This document shows positions 1 through 8,614 of a stretch of DNA of 64,000 nucleotides, one piece after another. Origin of the DNA: Thermincola carboxydiphila. GTDB lineage: Bacteria; Bacillota; Thermincolia; Thermincolales; UBA2595. Both the position numbers and the translations under genes were made by a program. Each line of letters starts with the position of its first letter. Positions within the stretch are counted from its first letter, which is position 1. The DNA is taken from NCBI GenBank assembly GCA_016841045.1, contig JAENZX010000010.1:1-64000 (forward strand), given 5' to 3'. The notes under the pieces were generated by a model that worked only from the letters and a program-made list of their open reading frames with translations, made no database searches and had not been told where the DNA came from.

Positions 1-24
1 TTAAAAATGTTTTAAAATCTACAT

Positions 25-738
25 TTAATGATGTTCTTCTGTAGCACCGCTTATATAAGTAGATGCAAGAAGTGTAAACACAAAAGCCTGAATGGCTCCT
101 GTTAGTAATGCCAATATCATCATGGGCAGTGGAAGCAGGAATGGAACCATATTAGCTAATTCATGAATAATCTGCTCCTCACCAAATACGTTTCCATATA
201 GACGAAGGGTAAGAGATACGGGTCGTACTAATTCTTCAATAAGGTTAAGAAGAAACAGGAAGGCCATCGGTTGGAAAAAGTGCTTGAAGAATCCAATTCC
301 TTTGGCTCCAATACCATAATAAAAAACAGAAAGAAAAACAAGAATTGCTAGAGCCCCTGTAACACTGACGTTATTAGTCGGGGGGGTAACACCAGGTAGT
401 GAACCTGCACCGGGAATAAGCCCGGAATAGTTAGACAACAGTATGAATAAAAAGCAGGTAGTCAGGAAGCCTCCGTATTTTCTCGCTCTTTCTTCACCCA
501 TTATCCCGCCCAAAAAGCTAAAAAGTCCTTCGACCACAGCCTCCCAAACGTTTTGAACACCTGCAGGAAGCATCTTCATATTTCTGGTTGCCAACAATGC
601 GGTAAGTACAAGGACTACCATAACACCCCAGGAAGTTATAACGAAGTTATAAATAGGAATATCGAACCCCGCTACATGAAGAGTCGTTAACAGATCCTGT
701 TCATGTGGCAGCAGCGCATGTCCTCCTTCAGCTGACAA
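25..738 (-). CDS. atpB: ATP synthase F0 subunit a
   Basis: Membrane subunit a of the F1F0 ATP synthase, which forms the proton half-channels beside the c-ring. The protein is about 237 residues with five or more hydrophobic segments. The family signature SLTLRLYGNVFGE near residue 180 contains the essential arginine that faces the c-ring carboxylate. An in-frame GTG at 747 overlaps the ribosome binding site, so the TTG at 738, eight bases after AAGGAGG, is the better start. The rest of the atp operon should continue to the left of the window. A terminator-like hairpin separates it from atpZ upstream. Family call very sure; start inferred from spacing. Confidence 0.96.
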   Translation of the reverse strand: MSAEGGHALLPHEQDLLTTLHVAGFDIPIYNFVITSWGVMVVLVLTALLATRNMKMLPAGVQNVWEAVVEGLFSFLGGIMGEERARKYGGFLTTCFLFILLSNYSGLIPGAGSLPGVTPPTNNVSVTGALAILVFLSVFYYGIGAKGIGFFKHFFQPMAFLFLLNLIEELVRPVSLTLRLYGNVFGEEQIIHELANMVPFLLPLPMMILALLTGAIQAFVFTLLASTYISGATEEHH

Positions 739-815
739 TATTACCACCTCCTTCGCGTTAAAGCTAAGTATTATATAAAATTAATCATTAAAGCCAAATC
801 GAACATTGAAGCCAT

Positions 816-855
816 AAAAAAAGCCCGAAACCTGATAACATGTTGACTCCGGCTT
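816..855 (-). terminator. possible terminator after atpZ
   Basis: On the minus strand an imperfect hairpin (AAGCC pairing with GGCTT, a partly paired middle) is followed by a run of seven T. It lies between atpZ and atpB, so some transcripts may end before the main ATP synthase genes. The stem is imperfect, hence moderate confidence. Confidence 0.45.
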
Positions 856-867
856 AGCAAGCGGAAT

Positions 868-1092
868 TCACTCTTTATCCTCTTTGGGCAAACTTAGCTC
901 ATACAACGACTTTAGCCCGGCTGCAGTACCTAGAATAAATAGAGTAATTGTAAGCCATGGCTTTGTGCCAAAATAATTGTCAAGCCAGTTCCCAGCGAAA
1001 TATCCGATAGCCACAGCAGTAACCATGGTGAATCCCGCCGAAAGAATTTGCCCGACTAATTTTAGCCCCTGATATTCGTTACCATTTTTCAT
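868..1092 (-). CDS. atpZ: AtpZ/AtpI-type small membrane protein of the ATP synthase cluster
   Basis: Small protein of 74 residues with two hydrophobic segments separated by a short loop (GNWLDNYFGTKPW), the layout of the ATPase_gene1 (AtpZ) family. Family members are encoded just before atpB and have been linked to ATP synthase assembly and Mg2+/Ca2+ handling. The upstream GTG- or ATG-initiated versions are less likely: the ATG at 1092 sits seven bases after AAGGGGG. No separate longer atpI gene is visible between it and atpB. The 120-bp gap to atpB holds a possible terminator. Function in this organism is inferred from position. Confidence 0.8.
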   Translation of the reverse strand: MKNGNEYQGLKLVGQILSAGFTMVTAVAIGYFAGNWLDNYFGTKPWLTITLFILGTAAGLKSLYELSLPKEDKE

Positions 1093-1119
1093 TTTATATC
1101 CCCCTTTTGCGAGGGCCAT

Positions 1120-1549
1120 TAAGTAAAAACAACCTGTACCTATTTAATATACATAAATTTCTTTAAAAATATTTGTCAATTCTGAAGATTTTTTTACTTT
1201 CATTAAACTGCAAATTAGTCCCAAACATATTTATAATACTAAATCACCATTCTGTAAAGTTAGTATCGTAACATTCAACCTTGTATTTTAACAATTCAAC
1301 CGGATATTTCGGCAGTTAAACCTGATATTTTGACAGTTCCAAATAAAATTTTAATGATTTTAAAGGTGACCAATCGAGCTTTTAAAAAGCAATCAAAAAC
1401 CTGGCCTAAAAAATTAGCCAGATCTAAATTTGCTGGCCTCTTGACTGCTAGTCTCCGGACTCTATCAATATCAATTTTGGTTTAACAGTCATTATATTCT
1501 ATTTTTTTTTAAGAATTCCTTTTTGTTGGCAAATTTATTTTTTAGCATT
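1120..1549. other. intergenic region between wecB and atpZ
   Basis: About 430 bp without a gene, AT-rich. It must contain the promoter for the atp cluster on the minus strand, but no convincing -35/-10 pair stands out by eye. It holds a degenerate tandem repeat (1273-1336, listed separately) and T-rich stretches near 1500-1540. Nothing else is recognised. Confidence 0.6.
1273..1336. repeat. three degenerate 21-22 bp tandem units
   Basis: Three adjacent units share the pattern (A/T)TTMAACC-x-x-ATATTT-x-GRCAG: 1273-1293, 1294-1315 and 1316-1336. The first unit is the most diverged. The repeat lies upstream of atpZ in the region where its promoter is expected. It could be an old duplication or an array of binding sites. 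Confidence 0.6.
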
Positions 1550-2707
1550 TCAATCAATTTTAAATTCCCTTGGGCGGTCTTCTTTTATACCAAAAAAATA
1601 CTTAATCCCTTCGGCTATTCTCTCACACGCTTTCCCATCTCCGTAAGGATTCACCGCATTGGCCATCTTTTTGTATTCTTCATCGCTATCTAATAGTTTA
1701 CTACAGGTATCAACAATCTCAGTATAACTTGTCCCCACAAGTTTTACCGTACCCGCTTGTACTGCCTCAGGCCGTTCCGTAGTATCTCTTAATACCAGTA
1801 CCGGCTTTCCCAGCGAAGGGGCTTCTTCCTGTAAGCCTCCTGAATCTGTCAAAACAAAATGCGCTTTATTCATAAGATTGATAAAAGGCTCATATTCAAG
1901 CGGGTCAATAAGGTGCACTCTTGGCGTATTGCCAAGAACAGAATCAACTATTTCTTTAACCTTAGGATTTTTATGGACAGGAAAAACTACTTCTACATCA
2001 CTATACTGTTCCACCACTTTCCGTAGTGCACTGTAAACATTACGCATGGGCTCCCCAAGGTTTTCGCGGCGGTGTGTGGTCACAACCAGGACTCTCCGGT
2101 TACTGTAATCTATCCCGTCCAGTTCAGGATAATTAAAAGTATAGTTATCCCTCACCGTTGCCAACAGGGCGTCAATGACCGTATTACCTGTAACCATTAT
2201 ATGGTCTGGGTCTACACCTTCACTCAGCAGATTAGCTTTGGCAACCCTGGTGGGCGAAAAATGGATATCTGCCAAAGCACCTGTCAGCTTGCGGTTCATC
2301 TCCTCAGGATAAGGCGAGTATTTATTACCCGTTCTTAAACCGGCTTCTACATGGCCAACTTTAACCTGCCGGTAAAAGGCAGCAAGACCGGCTACAAAAG
2401 TAGTTGTAGTATCGCCGTGTACAAGCACAATATCGGGTTGTTCCTGATCCAATATTTCGTTTAATCCCGTTAACGCTTTTGCAGTAATATCAAACAAGGT
2501 CTGGTTTGGCGTCATAATATTTAAATCAAACTCAGGCGTTATGCCAAAAAGATCCAAAACCTGATCAAGCATTTCCCTGTGCTGGGCAGTGACTGCCACT
2601 TTGCAGTTAATACCATCGTGCTTTTCCAGTTCTTTAACAAGCGGCGCCATTTTAATAGCCTCAGGCCTTGTACCAAAAACAGCAAGTGCTTTTATCTGTT
2701 TATTCAT
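1550..2707 (-). CDS. wecB: UDP-N-acetylglucosamine 2-epimerase (non-hydrolysing)
   Basis: Interconverts UDP-GlcNAc and UDP-ManNAc in the cytoplasm for cell-wall glycopolymer synthesis. The 385-residue length is normal for the family. The N-terminal signature FGTRPEAIKMAPL, the central HVEAGLRTGN and PYPEEMNR blocks, and the C-terminal TDSGGLQEEAP substrate loop are all present. The ATG at 2707 has GAGGTGG in front. It lies 48 bp after glyA and precedes the atp cluster, an arrangement known from other Clostridia. The B. subtilis equivalent is mnaA. Confidence 0.96.
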   Translation of the reverse strand: MNKQIKALAVFGTRPEAIKMAPLVKELEKHDGINCKVAVTAQHREMLDQVLDLFGITPEFDLNIMTPNQTLFDITAKALTGLNEILDQEQPDIVLVHGDTTTTFVAGLAAFYRQVKVGHVEAGLRTGNKYSPYPEEMNRKLTGALADIHFSPTRVAKANLLSEGVDPDHIMVTGNTVIDALLATVRDNYTFNYPELDGIDYSNRRVLVVTTHRRENLGEPMRNVYSALRKVVEQYSDVEVVFPVHKNPKVKEIVDSVLGNTPRVHLIDPLEYEPFINLMNKAHFVLTDSGGLQEEAPSLGKPVLVLRDTTERPEAVQAGTVKLVGTSYTEIVDTCSKLLDSDEEYKKMANAVNPYGDGKACERIAEGIKYFFGIKEDRPREFKID

Positions 2708-2755
2708 GGGTCCACCTCATATACTTTTTAGAAAGGACGGCTTAGCGATAGCAAT

Positions 2756-4003
2756 TTACCTATAAAGAGGATACTCTCTGCAAAGACTGCTTACCATCTC
2801 CCTGGCCTTGGACAGTGAGGTTTCATTATTACGATTGGTTATTACAACATCAATTATTTCAGCTATCTTCTCCATGGCCTGCTCTTTCATACCCCTGCTT
2901 GTAGCTGCCGGAGTCCCAATCCGGATTCCACTTGTAACAAAAGGACTCTGCGGATCAAAAGGAATGGCATTTTTGTTTGCAGTCACCCCTACTTCATCAA
3001 GCACATGTTCTGCATCTTTACCTGTAATGTCTTTATTTCTCAGGTCTACAAGCATAAGATGGTTATCGGTTCCTCCGGAGACAAGCTTAAAGCCGCGCTG
3101 AGTTAGTGAATCAGCCAGAACAGCAGCATTCTTGACGACCTGTTGCTGGTAAGCTTTAAACTCCGGAGTCAAAGCCTCTTTCAATGCCACTGCCTTGGCA
3201 GCTATAACGTGCATAAGGGGACCACCCTGAATACCGGGGAATACCGCTTTGTCAACAGCTGCAGCATACTTCTCCTTACATAGAACCAAGCCACCTCTTG
3301 GGCCTCTAAGCGTCTTGTGAGTAGTAGTTGTCACAAAATCAGCATAGGGAATAGGACTTGGATGAACACCCGCTGCAACGAGACCGGCAATATGAGCCAT
3401 GTCAACCATTAGCATTGCCCCAACTTCATCAGCAATTTCCCTTAACTGAAGAAAGTCTATAACCCTGGGATAGGCACTTGCACCTGCTACTATCAGCTTT
3501 GGTTTACTTTCAAAAGCCTTGGCAAAAACTTTTTCATAGTTAATTCGTCCTGTCTCTTCTTCAACACCATAAGCAACAAAATTAAAGTATTTACCTGAAA
3601 TGTTGACAGGACTTCCATGTGTAAGGTGCCCACCATGACTTAAGTTCATACCCAGCACGGTGTCGCCCGGTTTAAGTACAGCAAAATAAACCGCAGTATT
3701 AGCCTGAGCACCAGAATGCGGCTGAACATTAACATGATCCGCCCCAAAAAGCTGCTTACATCTTTCAATTGCCAGGTTTTCGACCACGTCAACATATTCA
3801 CATCCGCCATAGTACCGCTTTCCCGGTAAACCTTCAGCATATTTATTAGTAAGTACTGATCCTTGTGCAGCCATTACAGAACTACTTGTAAAGTTTTCTG
3901 AGGCAATCAATTCTATATTATTTTCCTGCCTCTGTTTCTCTTTGGCGATTAATTCTGCGATTTCCGGATCCGTTTGATTGATAAGTTTAAGCTGTTCTTC
4001 CAC
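2756..4003 (-). CDS. glyA: serine hydroxymethyltransferase
   Basis: PLP enzyme that converts serine and tetrahydrofolate to glycine and methylene-tetrahydrofolate. The PLP-lysine block [14 protein letters not shown], the N-terminal NIELIASEN and the [10 protein letters not shown] motif containing the cofactor aspartate are present. A GTG at 4003 lies eight bases after GGGGGAGG, giving 415 residues, the usual length; the upstream ATG at 4042 has no ribosome binding site. The gene sits between rpiB and wecB as part of the conserved ywlC-to-glyA cluster. Confidence 0.97.
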   Translation of the reverse strand: MEEQLKLINQTDPEIAELIAKEKQRQENNIELIASENFTSSSVMAAQGSVLTNKYAEGLPGKRYYGGCEYVDVVENLAIERCKQLFGADHVNVQPHSGAQANTAVYFAVLKPGDTVLGMNLSHGGHLTHGSPVNISGKYFNFVAYGVEEETGRINYEKVFAKAFESKPKLIVAGASAYPRVIDFLQLREIADEVGAMLMVDMAHIAGLVAAGVHPSPIPYADFVTTTTHKTLRGPRGGLVLCKEKYAAAVDKAVFPGIQGGPLMHVIAAKAVALKEALTPEFKAYQQQVVKNAAVLADSLTQRGFKLVSGGTDNHLMLVDLRNKDITGKDAEHVLDEVGVTANKNAIPFDPQSPFVTSGIRIGTPAATSRGMKEQAMEKIAEIIDVVITNRNNETSLSKAREMVSSLCREYPLYR

Positions 4004-4054
4004 AAAATTTTCCTCCCCCAAAATTATATACAGATCTTTCAAATGAGTAACATT

Positions 4055-4522
4055 CTAATTGCCAATTCCCTCATCTGAGATTTCCATACCTTTTATCATA
4101 TCAACCCTGCGGGCGTGCCGCCCACCGGCAAAATCAGTCTCCAGCCAGACATTTACTATATCTTTTGCCAGTCCGGGTCCTATAACACGTTCCCCCATAG
4201 TTAGGATATTTGCATTATTATGTTCGCGTGACGCTTTCGCTGAAAAAGTATCATGACATAGTGCCGCTCTAATCCCCTGGATCTTATTGGCAGCTATCCC
4301 AATTCCAATTCCTGTCCCGCAAATTAGAATTCCCCTGTCATAAAGACCGTCCCGAACAGCTCTAGCAACCTCCAGAGCTACTGCCGGGTAGTCAACAGAT
4401 TCCTCCGAGAAAGTGCCAAAATCCTTGAATTCATAGCCTTTCTCCTCCAGCATCTTATTAATTTCTTGCTTAAGTTTAAAACCACCATGGTCACAACCGA
4501 TAACTACCTTCAAACGTTCCAA
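4055..4522 (-). CDS. rpiB: ribose-5-phosphate isomerase B
   Basis: Interconverts ribose 5-phosphate and ribulose 5-phosphate in the pentose phosphate pathway. The protein of about 155 residues has the RpiB phosphate-binding block CDHGGFKLK at the N-terminus and the catalytic-cysteine loop ICGTGIGIGIAANK. HARRVDMI near the C-terminus fits the family. The TTG at 4522 is eight bases after GGGAGG and is preferred to the ATG at 4543, which precedes the ribosome binding site. It corresponds to ywlF in the B. subtilis cluster. Confidence 0.95.
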   Translation of the reverse strand: MERLKVVIGCDHGGFKLKQEINKMLEEKGYEFKDFGTFSEESVDYPAVALEVARAVRDGLYDRGILICGTGIGIGIAANKIQGIRAALCHDTFSAKASREHNNANILTMGERVIGPGLAKDIVNVWLETDFAGGRHARRVDMIKGMEISDEGIGN

Positions 4523-4619
4523 CTTCCCGTCCTCCCAATGCATATTAAAGTAAGGCGTAACATAATAGCTTCTACAAAAAGTATCTTTTCCCTCCTACTC
4601 CCCCTAATAAAATTGTGCT

Positions 4620-5078
4620 TTAAAGGATTTTAGGCAGTGCCTTATCTAAAAGTCGTTCAATTTCCAACGCACACTTACGATAAACGTCTACCGACTGCGC
4701 AAAAGGATCAGAAATATCATTTCTGCTATTATCAGCGAACTCGGCGAGAGTAAAGACTTTTCCCGCCGCTTCGGGATAGGCTTCAATCAAAACATGTTTA
4801 TGCCCTGAGGTCATAGTAATCATAAGGTCACAGCTCTCCACCAAATCACCCGATAACAGCGTTGCCCTATGACTTGTCAGGTCAAGTCCACCATCCTTCA
4901 TTACCTGTATTGCCTGCGAAGAAGCCGGGCTGCCGGGAAAAGCAGCAATACCCGCCGACGTGAACTCGATATCATTTCTCAGAGGCGCATTTAATGCAAC
5001 CCAACTCTTGGCCAGAGCTTCGGCCATACTGCTCCTGCATGTGTTTCCTGTACAAACAAAAACTATTCTCAAACACAA
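4620..5078 (-). CDS. ywlE: low-molecular-weight phosphatase, probably protein-arginine phosphatase
   Basis: Small cysteine phosphatase of 152 residues. The P-loop CTGNTCRSS at the N-terminus contains the catalytic cysteine and arginine, and a DPF block near residue 130 supplies the general-acid aspartate. The threonine inside the P-loop is the residue known in B. subtilis YwlE to favour phosphoarginine over phosphotyrosine. Together with its place between mntP and rpiB, this supports an arginine phosphatase. No McsB kinase gene is in the window. The start is a TTG with GGTGGAG just upstream. Confidence 0.88.
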   Translation of the reverse strand: MCLRIVFVCTGNTCRSSMAEALAKSWVALNAPLRNDIEFTSAGIAAFPGSPASSQAIQVMKDGGLDLTSHRATLLSGDLVESCDLMITMTSGHKHVLIEAYPEAAGKVFTLAEFADNSRNDISDPFAQSVDVYRKCALEIERLLDKALPKIL

Positions 5079-5104
5079 TCACTCTCCACCATTTAGGGGA
5101 AAAA

Positions 5105-5653
5105 TTAAATTATGAGGTTTACCCCAATATAAATTAAAATAAGCCCGCCAAATATCACTGCACGGTTTCCAATCCATTCTCCAAGCTTTTGCCCAAAGCC
5201 AAGACCAATAAAAGTCATTATACCGGCAACTATACCTATAACTGCTGCCGCTGTGCCCAAAGCAACCCTTTGTGTCCCAAGTGTAAAACCGACACTTAGC
5301 GCATCTAGACTAACTGTTGCACCCATCGCAACAATACCGAAACCACTTGACAACACGTATTTTGAAAAGTTATCTCCCTTACCCGAAAAACCCTCCCAAA
5401 TCATTCTAAGACCCAGAAAAACCAGCACCAGTGCCCCCAGAATATTTGCCCAACGTCCTAGAAAGGAGCCGAATATCCCTCCAACAAAATAACCTCCCAA
5501 AGGCATAACAATGTGAAATACCAAAACCGTCAAGCTCAAAAACATAATTTGACGCTTTGTCACACCTGTCATCCCGAGACCTATAGAAAACGAAAATGCA
5601 TCGGCGCTTAAAGCCAGAGCCAGTGCCAGAACCGTATACAGACCCAAAATCAT
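5105..5653 (-). CDS. mntP: manganese efflux pump MntP
   Basis: Six-segment membrane protein of about 182 residues that exports Mn2+. Two inverted halves each carry the family aspartate, in SADAFSFSIGLG near the N-terminus and VSLDALSVGF in the middle. It equals ywlD in the B. subtilis order. The ribosome binding site GGGAGG touches the ATG at 5653, so the TTG two codons later (5647) may be the true start. No manganese riboswitch was recognised in front of it. Confidence 0.93.
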   Translation of the reverse strand: MILGLYTVLALALALSADAFSFSIGLGMTGVTKRQIMFLSLTVLVFHIVMPLGGYFVGGIFGSFLGRWANILGALVLVFLGLRMIWEGFSGKGDNFSKYVLSSGFGIVAMGATVSLDALSVGFTLGTQRVALGTAAAVIGIVAGIMTFIGLGFGQKLGEWIGNRAVIFGGLILIYIGVNLII

Positions 5654-5707
5654 TCCTCCCGGTGTTTTAGTTTTAGTTTACCGGTAACACTCCATATTTT
5701 TTGCTCA

Positions 5708-6766
5708 TTATACGGTAATTATGTTATGACCCGCAGCTTTATTGAGCCTGTTCATTAAAGCATCACCCATCCCACCTGATGGGTAACCTTCGGCAATGAT
5801 AATGTCAGCACCCTGGCTATCCAAGGTTCTTAAACCATCAAACAGGCTGCGAGCCACAGTTTCCAGGTTATTACGACTGCCCGTTGCATAGACAAGCTCC
5901 AGCTCGAATAGTCTGGAAATTTCATCCGACACCAGCAATCCGACTTTTTTTCCTTTATCCTTATACTCATTAATAAGATACTGTATCTTTTCGAAAGTAA
6001 GTTTTTCGTCCCCTGTGACAACAATAACTTCTGCCTCCGGAGAATAATGAGTGTATTTCATGCCCGGCGACCGGGGAACAAGTTTTTCGCTATCAAAAGA
6101 TACCGCAGGGTCAACTTCTACATGACCGAGGACCCCTTCAAGCTGCTCTCTTGTAATCCCTCCCGGCCTTAATATAACCGGTGGCTCAGATGTAATGTCC
6201 AGCACTGTTGATTCCAAACCGACGTTGCACGGCCCTCCATCAACAATCAAATCAACTTTTCCATTAAGATCATGCATCACATGTTCTGCTATAGTCGGAC
6301 TCGGTCTTCCCGACCTGTTTGCAGAGGGCGCAGCCACCGGCACTCCGGCTGCCGCTATTATTTCAAGAGCTACTTTATTGCCAGGCATCCGTACCGCTAC
6401 AGTATCTAACCCTGCAGTAACATTCTCAGATAGCCCCGGCTTTTTAGGCAGCACCAGTGTAAGCGGCCCTGGCCAGAATGCTTCCATGAGCCTCTGGCCA
6501 GGGACCGTTACGTCATCTGCAAGATCGTAAACCTGACGCACCTCAGAAATATGAACTATTAACGGATTATCCGAAGGACGCCCTTTCGCAGTAAAAATTT
6601 TCGCCACAGCCAGGGGATTTAGAGCATTGGCTCCCAAACCGTAGACAGTCTCTGTGGGAAAAGCCACCAATCCACCTTCCTGCAAAATTTTACCGGCCCT
6701 GCGCACCTGCTCAGCATCGGGGTTATGCGAATCTACTTTTATGTATACAGAGTTATTATCCAACAT
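5708..6766 (-). CDS. tsaC: threonylcarbamoyl-AMP synthase (Sua5/YwlC type)
   Basis: Makes threonylcarbamoyl-adenylate for the t6A37 modification of ANN-reading tRNAs. The first 200 residues form the YrdC domain with FPTETVYGLG, KGRPSDNPL and SANRSGRPSPT. The C-terminal 130 residues form the Sua5 domain joined by PRSPGMKYTHYSPEA, as in the long two-domain enzymes. The ATG at 6766 or the GTG at 6772 follows a weak AGAGGTG; longer reading-frame extensions lack a site. It corresponds to ywlC. Confidence 0.95.
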   Translation of the reverse strand: MLDNNSVYIKVDSHNPDAEQVRRAGKILQEGGLVAFPTETVYGLGANALNPLAVAKIFTAKGRPSDNPLIVHISEVRQVYDLADDVTVPGQRLMEAFWPGPLTLVLPKKPGLSENVTAGLDTVAVRMPGNKVALEIIAAAGVPVAAPSANRSGRPSPTIAEHVMHDLNGKVDLIVDGGPCNVGLESTVLDITSEPPVILRPGGITREQLEGVLGHVEVDPAVSFDSEKLVPRSPGMKYTHYSPEAEVIVVTGDEKLTFEKIQYLINEYKDKGKKVGLLVSDEISRLFELELVYATGSRNNLETVARSLFDGLRTLDSQGADIIIAEGYPSGGMGDALMNRLNKAAGHNIITV

Positions 6767-6888
6767 TGACACTAATACACCTCTAACTTCCAATCTTTCA
6801 GTAAATATTTCTCCGTAATTAGTAGTTCCCATAATACCACCTGCTATGTAAGGGCATATGGCTTCACCTGCTAAGATATACCATTTCC

Positions 6889-8151
6889 TTAAGTAAGATA
6901 AAACAGATAAAGATATACAGTGCTAATTACGATAGATACCAGCATAATGGGGAAGCCGACTTTAAGGAACTTTTTGAAGGAAATATGCTGTCCCCGTTCT
7001 TCAGCCATACCTGCTACCACAACGTTGGCAGAGGCACCAACCAAGGTGCCGTTACCTCCCAGACAGGCTCCAAGCGACAGCGCCCACCACAAAGGGCCCA
7101 CATCAACCCCACCGATTTGACCCATATTCTGAATCAGGGGTATCATAGTGGCTACAAAGGGGATATTGTCGATAAAGGCAGAGGCAATGGCCGACAGCCA
7201 CAAAATAAGCATCCCTGTAAGGAGCAAATTGCCTTCAGTCAATTTTACCGCCTCAGCCGCAATAAGTTTGAGTACCCCAAGCTCTTCCAAGGTGCCCACC
7301 ATAACGAACAGCCCGATAAAGAAGAAAATAACCGGCCACTCTACCTCTTTCAGTATCTTCTCAGGCTTTACCCTGGCGACAGCCATCAGCAGGGTAGCGC
7401 CACCAATAGCCAGGGTAGCGGGTTCTAAGTGTAGGAAGCCATGGAGAATAAAACCCAAAATAGTCAGACCCAAAACAGTCAGAGATTTATATAGAAGGCG
7501 GGTATCCTTAATAAAATCAAGTTCATTCATAGCCATAACTTCTTTGCGGTATTCTTCTTCAACCTTAATATCTTTCCTATATATCAGGTAGAAAATTAAA
7601 GAGGTTACTGCCTGCACAACAATTACCACAGGTCCGTTATTCTTAACAAAGTCCATAAAAGACAAACCAACGGCACTGCCAATCATAATATTGGGTGGAT
7701 CACCAATCAAGGTGGCGGTGCCGCCGATATTTGACGCAAAAATCAGAGCCATTAAAAAAGGGAAAGCTTTCACTCGCAAGGTATGGGTGATGGAAAAAGT
7801 GACAGGTACAACCAAAAGGACAGTGGTAACATTATCCAGCAAAGCTGATGCCACTGCAGTAATTAAAGACAAGGCAAGCATAAGCTTCATCGGCTCACCC
7901 TTAGCCCACTTGGCAGCCTTTACAGCCATGTACTCAAACAAGCCAGTATGTTTGGTAATTTCCACAATTACCATCATCCCGATTAATAAACCCAAGGTAT
8001 TAAAGTCAATCGCTTCAATCGCCTTCTCCTGGAGTATAAAACCAAACAAAATCATTATGACTGCCCCAGCCAGGGCAGCAATAGTACGGTGGACTTTTTC
8101 AGACACAATGAGTGCATAAACCAAAATAAAAATAACAGATGCCGCAACCAT
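6889..8151 (-). CDS. ArsB/NhaD-type ion transporter (IT superfamily)
   Basis: Integral membrane protein of 420 residues with about 11-12 hydrophobic segments. The paired DN motifs ALLDNVTTVL near residue 110 and AFIDNIPFVAT near residue 330, with GGTATLIGDPPNIMIG and LGGNGTLVGASANV, are hallmarks of the ArsB/NhaD/P-protein family. Substrate (arsenite, sodium or a dicarboxylate) cannot be read from sequence. No arsR or arsC is near, so an arsenic role is not supported. The gene is not part of the conserved B. subtilis cluster and has a long 5' leader. GAGGAGGAGG lies seven bases before the ATG. Confidence 0.85.
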   Translation of the reverse strand: MVAASVIFILVYALIVSEKVHRTIAALAGAVIMILFGFILQEKAIEAIDFNTLGLLIGMMVIVEITKHTGLFEYMAVKAAKWAKGEPMKLMLALSLITAVASALLDNVTTVLLVVPVTFSITHTLRVKAFPFLMALIFASNIGGTATLIGDPPNIMIGSAVGLSFMDFVKNNGPVVIVVQAVTSLIFYLIYRKDIKVEEEYRKEVMAMNELDFIKDTRLLYKSLTVLGLTILGFILHGFLHLEPATLAIGGATLLMAVARVKPEKILKEVEWPVIFFFIGLFVMVGTLEELGVLKLIAAEAVKLTEGNLLLTGMLILWLSAIASAFIDNIPFVATMIPLIQNMGQIGGVDVGPLWWALSLGACLGGNGTLVGASANVVVAGMAEERGQHISFKKFLKVGFPIMLVSIVISTVYLYLFYLT

Positions 8152-8614
8152 TTTCTTAGCCTCCTCCTCAAATTACATATAGAGCCGAAATTTCCTTTCC
8201 TTTTAAAAAAGCTAAAAGACCCGGCCATCCGTTATTGGCTGCCACCGCGATATTAACGCACCAACCCCCTTTCCCGCATTTTAGCCGTCAAATAAACCGA
8301 ACAGCAATACTTACCCCAGCAGCATATATGCATCTTTGCATAACCACTGCTTCAGTGCATTAGCAACCTGGTCTTATAGAGACATTTTACATCTTAGCAT
8401 TGCAATATTCAGCCAATTTTCCGTTAACGGTTATTATCGCTTTTTAGTTGTCGGTTTTAGGGGTTGAATGGTTTCTTGTTTAACTCAAATCTCATTGCAC
8501 GTTTGCATATTATACGTTGTTAGGGCTATTAGGAGGAGGCGCGGTCTGTTTTTCTAACATCTATATGCAATATGGCATTGTTGTTATTTGGAAGACAGCA
8601 TCCAGGTTACGGCC
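8152..8614 (-). other. long intergenic region and leader before the ArsB/NhaD-type transporter
   Basis: No gene of useful length was found in about 460 bp. On the minus strand the part nearest the transporter can fold into several hairpins: CACTG-CAGTG near 8355, a closing ACCAG/CTGGGGT pair around it, and a GCCA/TGGC hairpin near 8225-8240 followed by T-rich sequence just before the gene. This layout could be an attenuator or riboswitch, but it matches no class I know. A perfect 10-bp palindrome CCGTTAACGG is at 8421-8430. Confidence 0.4.

Noticed and set aside
7148-7591. 147-codon plus-strand frames inside the ArsB/NhaD-type gene
   Set aside because: They are antisense to a strongly conserved membrane protein gene and show no family features.
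6889-8151. Arsenic resistance operon
   Set aside because: The family includes ArsB, but there is no arsR, arsC or arsA near, and the family transports many other ions.
8152-8400. ydaO (c-di-AMP), fluoride or manganese riboswitch before the transporter
   Set aside because: None of the conserved core sequences of these classes is present; only generic hairpins remain.
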